Shown here: one piece after another, positions 28,089 through 30,457 of the stretch | How the letters are laid out: every line of letters starts with the position of its first letter | Numbering within the stretch: the stretch's first letter is position 1 | Source: CAIXMG01 sp964628065 | Lineage (GTDB): Bacteria > Patescibacteriota > Minisyncoccia > Phycocordibacterales > UBA1006 | NCBI GenBank assembly: GCA_964628065.1 | Contig: CAZVLM010000008.1 | Location: 1-30,457, forward strand | Direction: 5' to 3' | DNA: 30,457 bases | Notes under the pieces: model-generated | The model's database searches: none | Told to the model about the DNA's origin: nothing | What the model saw: only the letters and a program-made list of their open reading frames with translations | Position numbers and translations under genes: made by a program

Positions 28089-28138
28089 CCCTCTCCACGA
28101 TAGTGGAGAGGGTGGGTGGCGCAGCCGACCGGGTGAGG
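28089..28138 (+). repeat. palindromic repeat family 1, copy C, upstream of nrdB
   Basis: CCCTCTCCAC-GATA-GTGGAGAGGG (28089-28112), TG, GGTGGC-GCA-GCCGACC, GGGTGAGG. The GAGG at its end lies 8 bases before the nrdB ATG and could act as a Shine-Dalgarno supplied by the repeat. Confidence 0.85.
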
Positions 28139-28146
28139 TTTATCAT

Positions 28147-29151
28147 ATGGCAGAAAAAACAATCTTAAACGCAGGAACGACAGATCCCAATAAAATTCTT
28201 CCTATTAAGTATCATTGGGCACGAACTCATTATAAAAATGGAGTGAACAATAACTGGACACCAGAAGAAGTAAACCTTCAGAAGGATTTTGAAACATGGA
28301 AATCTCCTACGGGACTTTCTGATGATGAGCGACGATTAATTATGTGGAACATGGGATTCTTCAGTACCGCAGAATCGCTTACCGCAAATAATATCGTGCT
28401 TACTATTTACAAGCATGTTACAAACCCAGAATGCCGACAGTACCTCCTTCGACAAGCATATGAAGAAGCAGTGCATACAGACACATTCATTTATTGTTGT
28501 GACACATTTGGGCTTGATCCGGAGGAGGTGTACACGATGTACAACACGATCCCGTCTATTCATGCAAAGGACGAATTTGTAATCAATACTACAAAATCAA
28601 TCATGGATCCGGATTTTAAGACGGATACGATTGAGAATAAGCAAAAGTTCGTACACGATCTTGTTAGTTACTACGTAATCATGGAAGGAATCTTCTTTTA
28701 TGCAGGGTTCGTGATGATGCTCTCATTCCAGCGACAGAATCGCATGGTCGGAATCTCAGAGCAGTTCCAGTTTATTTTGCGAGATGAATCAGTTCATCTT
28801 GCGTTTGGAACCGATCTAATTCTTGCACTTATTGAAGAAAATCCAGAAATATGGACAGCAGAACTTCAGGCAACCATTACAGAAAACGTAAAGAAGGCCG
28901 TAGAGCTCGAGATTGCATATGCTCACGATTGTTTGCCACGCGGAATCTTGGGACTTAATGCTGATGCGGTTGCACAGTATGTGCAGTATGTTGCCGATCG
29001 ACGACTTGAACGCCTCGGACTTAATAAAGTATATGGCGTGGAAAATCCATTCCCTTGGATGTCAGAAATTATGGACCTTCGAAAGGAAAAGAATTTCTTT
29101 GAGACGCGAGTGACGGAGTATAAGAGCGGGGGAACGCTTAATTGGGATTAA
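28147..29151 (+). CDS. nrdB: ribonucleoside-diphosphate reductase small (beta) subunit, class Ic-like
   Basis: Four-helix di-metal protein, 334 aa. Metal ligands are Glu76 (FSTAESL), Glu107 and His110 (EEAVHTDTF), Glu180 (VIMEGIF), Glu214 and His217 (RDESVHLAF). The position of the radical Tyr (E. coli Tyr122) is Phe114. All six ligands and the Phe align with Chlamydia trachomatis R2c (E89, E120, H123, F127, E193, E227, H230) with a constant offset of 13, so a Mn/Fe cofactor with no tyrosyl radical is predicted. The start at 28147 is favoured over an upstream ATG at 28036, whose frame reads through the repeat. No separate -10 is close to the start, so it is probably transcribed with the genes before it. 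Confidence 0.95.
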   Translation: MAEKTILNAGTTDPNKILPIKYHWARTHYKNGVNNNWTPEEVNLQKDFETWKSPTGLSDDERRLIMWNMGFFSTAESLTANNIVLTIYKHVTNPECRQYLLRQAYEEAVHTDTFIYCCDTFGLDPEEVYTMYNTIPSIHAKDEFVINTTKSIMDPDFKTDTIENKQKFVHDLVSYYVIMEGIFFYAGFVMMLSFQRQNRMVGISEQFQFILRDESVHLAFGTDLILALIEENPEIWTAELQATITENVKKAVELEIAYAHDCLPRGILGLNADAVAQYVQYVADRRLERLGLNKVYGVENPFPWMSEIMDLRKEKNFFETRVTEYKSGGTLNWD

Positions 29152-29153
29152 AG

Positions 29154-29183
29154 AAAAAGTGCCAGCTAATACTGGCGCTTTTT
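29154..29183. terminator. bidirectional terminator after nrdB
   Basis: AAAAAG-T-GCCAG (29154-29165) and CTGGC-G-CTTTTT (29172-29183), one T/G opposition. Confidence 0.9.
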
Positions 29184-29191
29184 ATCTGTAA

Positions 29192-29437
29192 TTAATTTTG
29201 TTCAGTCCACCCTTTTACTTTCGCAAGTTTTTCGAGAGCAAGAGCTCTGGAAGCAGAATGTACAGGTGCTTCAGCATACAACGTCTGCAGTTCTTCGGCA
29301 GTCGTAGCGTCTTCCACTTCTTTGTAAGACAACGCTTCGACTTTTTCGATCGCAGTTTTCATTGAGGTTGGATTATTCGCAGAGTGGAATTCTTCCCAGG
29401 CTTGTTTCTTAGGTGTTTTGTTTTCTATTGAGTTCAT
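29192..29437 (-). CDS. hypothetical small helical protein, 81 aa
   Basis: From the Met at 29437: MNSIENKTPKKQAWEEFHS, then helices rich in Ala, Glu and Lys (TAIEKVEALSYKEVEDA; TAEELQTLYAEAP; SRALALEKLAKVKG), ending WTEQN. Soluble, not recognised; the repeated xxALEKLxK pattern suggests a small helical bundle. An open frame continues upstream but is AT-rich and hydrophobic/Tyr-rich, unlike the rest. TACTAT on the minus strand lies 6 bases before the ATG, fitting the leaderless pattern. Confidence 0.6.
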   Translation of the reverse strand: MNSIENKTPKKQAWEEFHSANNPTSMKTAIEKVEALSYKEVEDATTAEELQTLYAEAPVHSASRALALEKLAKVKGWTEQN

Positions 29438-29548
29438 ATTTTTATAGTAGTTGTATGAATTGATTAAAATATAAGATATATACAATAAATTATACCACTT
29501 TCTGTAAGATTGCTTTGTTCTATTAAATAATATCAATTTATTTTTTAC

Positions 29549-29577
29549 TTGTCAAGTTATGATTACTTTGCTATAGT
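29549..29577 (+). promoter_or_regulatory. rnpB: rnpB promoter
   Basis: TTGTCA (29549-29554), 17-bp spacer ending TGC, TATAGT (29572-29577). Upstream 29438-29548 is AT-rich and otherwise empty. Confidence 0.8.
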
Positions 29578-29635
29578 GCTCTCGTGCACCGAGCTATCGC
29601 TACTTATTTATATAAGTAGAGGAAAGTCCGAGCAC

Positions 29636-29667
29636 TTCCCCTACGAAGCCTTTGGCGTAGTAGGGGA
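29636..29667 (+). repeat. palindromic repeat family 2, copy 1, within rnpB
   Basis: CCCCTAC-GAA-GCC-TTT-GGC-GTAG-TAGGGG. The 14-base core CGAAGCCTTTGGCG (29644-29657) is shared exactly with copy 2, and the following NAGTAGGG also matches. Confidence 0.8.
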
Positions 29668-29894
29668 GCAGGGTAGCGGGTAACGCCCGTCCGGCGCAAG
29701 TCGCGAGATGCGAGCAGAGACGTCGATGCCGAAAGGCTAGAGTTCCTTCGGGAATAATCTCATCGAAAGGTGGGGGTGAAACGGCTAAATTCTTACTTGA
29801 GTGCAAGGCCGTGTCCTGAGAGAGGCGCAAGCCGAATCGAAGGAAGTGCCGCTTGAGGTGGTAAGTAATTATCATCCTAGATAAATGATGGCGA

Positions 29895-29923
29895 ACCCTT
29901 CGAAGCCTTTGGCGAAGTAGGGT
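29895..29923 (+). repeat. palindromic repeat family 2, copy 2, within rnpB
   Basis: ACCCTTCGAAGCC-TTT-GGCGAAGTAGGGT; the 14-base core is at 29901-29914. The arms differ from copy 1 in a way that keeps pairing (TTCG/CGAA against TACG/CGTA). Confidence 0.8.
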
Positions 29924-29950
29924 AAACAGAACTCGGCTTACGAGTGCATA

Positions 29951-29988
29951 CATCAAAAAGCGCTAGGCAACACCTGGCTTTTTTGATG
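29951..29988 (+). terminator. rnpB terminator
   Basis: CATCAAAAAGC pairs with GCTTTTTTGATG; an inner AGG/CCT extends the stem. Confidence 0.88.
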
Positions 29989-29999
29989 AAATAAAAAGC

Positions 30000-30028
30000 T
30001 TGACTTTTAAACTGGATTATGCTAAGAT
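30000..30028 (+). promoter_or_regulatory. strong promoter downstream of rnpB
   Basis: TTGACT (30000-30005), 17-bp spacer ending TGC, TAAGAT (30023-30028); transcription should start at about 30035. Confidence 0.78.
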
Positions 30029-30140
30029 AGTCTTGTGAGTGAGAGTTCCGAAAAGAAATCTTCACAGAATTCAACAAACGTTCTACGCAAGGCGCGACGC
30101 AAGTCGTGTTTTGCGTTTTACGAAGAATTCTGTTGAGGCA

Positions 30141-30169
30141 TTGACTTTTCCTACAACTATTACTATACT
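30141..30169 (+). promoter_or_regulatory. second promoter inside the structured locus
   Basis: TTGACT (30141-30146), 17-bp spacer, TATACT (30164-30169), predicted start about 30176. It may produce the second half of the locus as a separate RNA, or a 16-codon frame at 30174 (ending TAG at 30222-30224). Confidence 0.7.
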
Positions 30170-30284
30170 GCATATGCGACTGTTCGAGTGGTTCATCCCA
30201 TTGGCGAACGTCGCACTCACATAGAACGTTTGTTTGGAGCTCGCACCGTTCGCCAATAGGGTGCGGCACACGCAAACAGAAACT

Positions 30285-30314
30285 AAAACTCCTGAAATTT
30301 ATTTCAGGAGTTTT
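30285..30314. terminator. bidirectional terminator
   Basis: AAAACTCCTGAAAT, TT, ATTTCAGGAGTTTT: a perfect 14-bp palindrome, usable from both strands. Confidence 0.93.
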
Positions 30315-30361
30315 CGTTTGGAAAAAACTTTTTACCATACGACTAACTCATTGAGTTCGCA

Positions 30362-30457
30362 CTACTCATCTTTATAAAATTTCTTTTCGCTCATCGGCGC
30401 GATTCTTTCTCGCAAGCTTCGAAAGAATGCGCATCCGCTGACCGAACGAAATTTTAT
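30362..30457 (-). CDS. possible C-terminus of a gene cut by the window edge
   Basis: On the minus strand a frame enters from the edge, reads ...RERIAPMSEKKFYKDE and stops at TAG (30362-30364); the bidirectional terminator downstream (30285-30314) would suit it. A second minus frame, ending at 30372 (KLARKNRADERKEIL), is also open, so the choice is uncertain. No family recognised. Nothing else was seen in 30315-30457. Confidence 0.3.
   Translation of the reverse strand: MKFRSVSGCAFFRSLRERIAPMSEKKFYKDE

Larger units (their letters stand above)
29584..29951 (+). ncRNA. rnpB: RNase P RNA (catalytic RNA of tRNA 5' maturation)
   Basis: The universal CR-I element GAGGAAAGTCCGAGC (29619-29633) and the CR-V partner ACAGAACTCGGCTTAC (29927-29942) are present and pair to form helix P4. 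Also present are the J-region signatures GGGTAGCGGGTAACGCC, AGAGACGTCGATGCCGAAAGGC, GGTGAAACGGC and AGGCGCAAGCCGAA. The 5' GTGCAC and 3' GAGTGCA close P1. The 5' end is set by the promoter, the 3' end by the terminator at 29951-29988. About 368 nt, type A layout. Two near-identical extra hairpins sit at 29636-29667 and 29895-29923. The protein subunit gene is not in the window. Confidence 0.96.
30035..30314 (+). ncRNA. candidate unclassified structured RNA locus
   Basis: No convincing gene fits this 280-base stretch, but RNA structure is dense. First half: CAGAATTC/GAATTCTG (30065-30072/30125-30132) enclosing ACGCAA/TTGCGT and CGCGAC-GCAA-GTCGTG. Second half: TGCGAC-T-GTTCG (30175-30186) with CGAAC-GTCGCA (30205-30215), and CGCACC/GGTGCG (30242-30247/30260-30265). 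Long-range: AACAAACGTTCTA (30073-30085) is perfectly complementary to 30222-30234, and TTGGCGAACG (30201-30210) to 30247-30256, which competes with the local hairpins. It ends in a 14-bp terminator. It does not match tmRNA, SRP or 6S RNA signatures known to me. Short frames exist: a GTG start at 30035 (33 codons) and another at 30039 (61 codons). Confidence 0.6.

Noticed and set aside
28036..28146. N-terminal extension of NrdB from an ATG at 28036
   Set aside because: This part overlaps the small upstream gene and reads through the palindromic repeat; the NrdB family begins near the Met at 28147.
30039..30224. 61-codon frame with a GTG start downstream of rnpB
   Set aside because: It runs across a strong internal promoter and across RNA helices, and matches no family. 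Kept only as an alternative under the ncRNA entry.
30035..30314. tmRNA, SRP RNA or 6S RNA identity for the locus after rnpB
   Set aside because: No tRNA-like ends or CCA tail for tmRNA, no GGAA/AGCAG domain for SRP RNA, and no single long rod with one central bubble over the full length for 6S.

Overview
The window (about 30.5 kb, roughly 40% G+C, standard code with TGA used as stop) looks like a scaffold from a Candidatus Patescibacteria (CPR) genome, probably of the Parcubacteria group. The evidence is a CxxC-x17-CxxC zinc-ribbon protein, many small single-pass membrane proteins of unknown function, compact housekeeping genes with no metabolic operons, and a type-A RNase P RNA carrying extra hairpins. 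The assignment is inference; no rRNA gene is present. The scaffold has one 100-N gap whose two flanks share the same 55 bases, so the gap is probably an unmerged assembly overlap.

Layout. 1-5.5 kb: small unknown proteins, a CxxC-x17-CxxC protein, a YdeI/OmdA-like protein, a DUF2975 membrane protein with its YozG-type regulator, a KANL3/TEX30-like hydrolase, a single-domain globin and a DoxX-like protein. 5.5-8.4 kb: an SOS unit (lexA-dinB) with a candidate LexA box inside its promoter, then a protein ending in an RNA polymerase alpha-CTD-like domain. 8.5-17 kb: three MFS-type proteins (one half-size), envelope-anchored proteins, a family 2 glycosyltransferase, a four-gene cluster ending in a beta-lactamase-fold hydrolase, and a coupled SET-domain/HExxH-peptidase pair. 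17-24.8 kb: a secreted glucosaminidase-like protein, hpf with a membrane FKBP, fmt, def, lepB, hisS and a DUF192 protein. 25-29.2 kb: ribonucleotide reductase nrdA, a 66-aa membrane protein and nrdB. 29.5-30.4 kb: rnpB followed by a structured non-coding locus.

The strongest genome-scale signal is promoter placement. In more than twenty transcription units on both strands a sigma70-type -10 hexamer lies 5-10 bases, most often exactly 6, before the start codon, so most mRNAs should be leaderless or nearly so. This rule fixes several start codons (MFS 8501, hisS 22872, lepB 21566, def 21465, fmt 20338, and 18358 on the minus strand) and exposes a possible 29-aa gene at 22184. Units with true leaders (hpf, nrdA, the glucosaminidase, the alpha-CTD protein) are the exceptions.

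Other notable points: an NrdB whose radical tyrosine is Phe and whose metal ligands match Chlamydia class Ic R2 with a constant offset; a palindromic repeat family inserted in frame in fmt and flanking the small gene between nrdA and nrdB; a second palindrome family inserted twice in rnpB; a globin with Phe at B10; and three candidate unclassified structured RNAs (19371-19482, 22184-22313, 30035-30314). No tRNA, CRISPR array, insertion sequence or phage module was seen.
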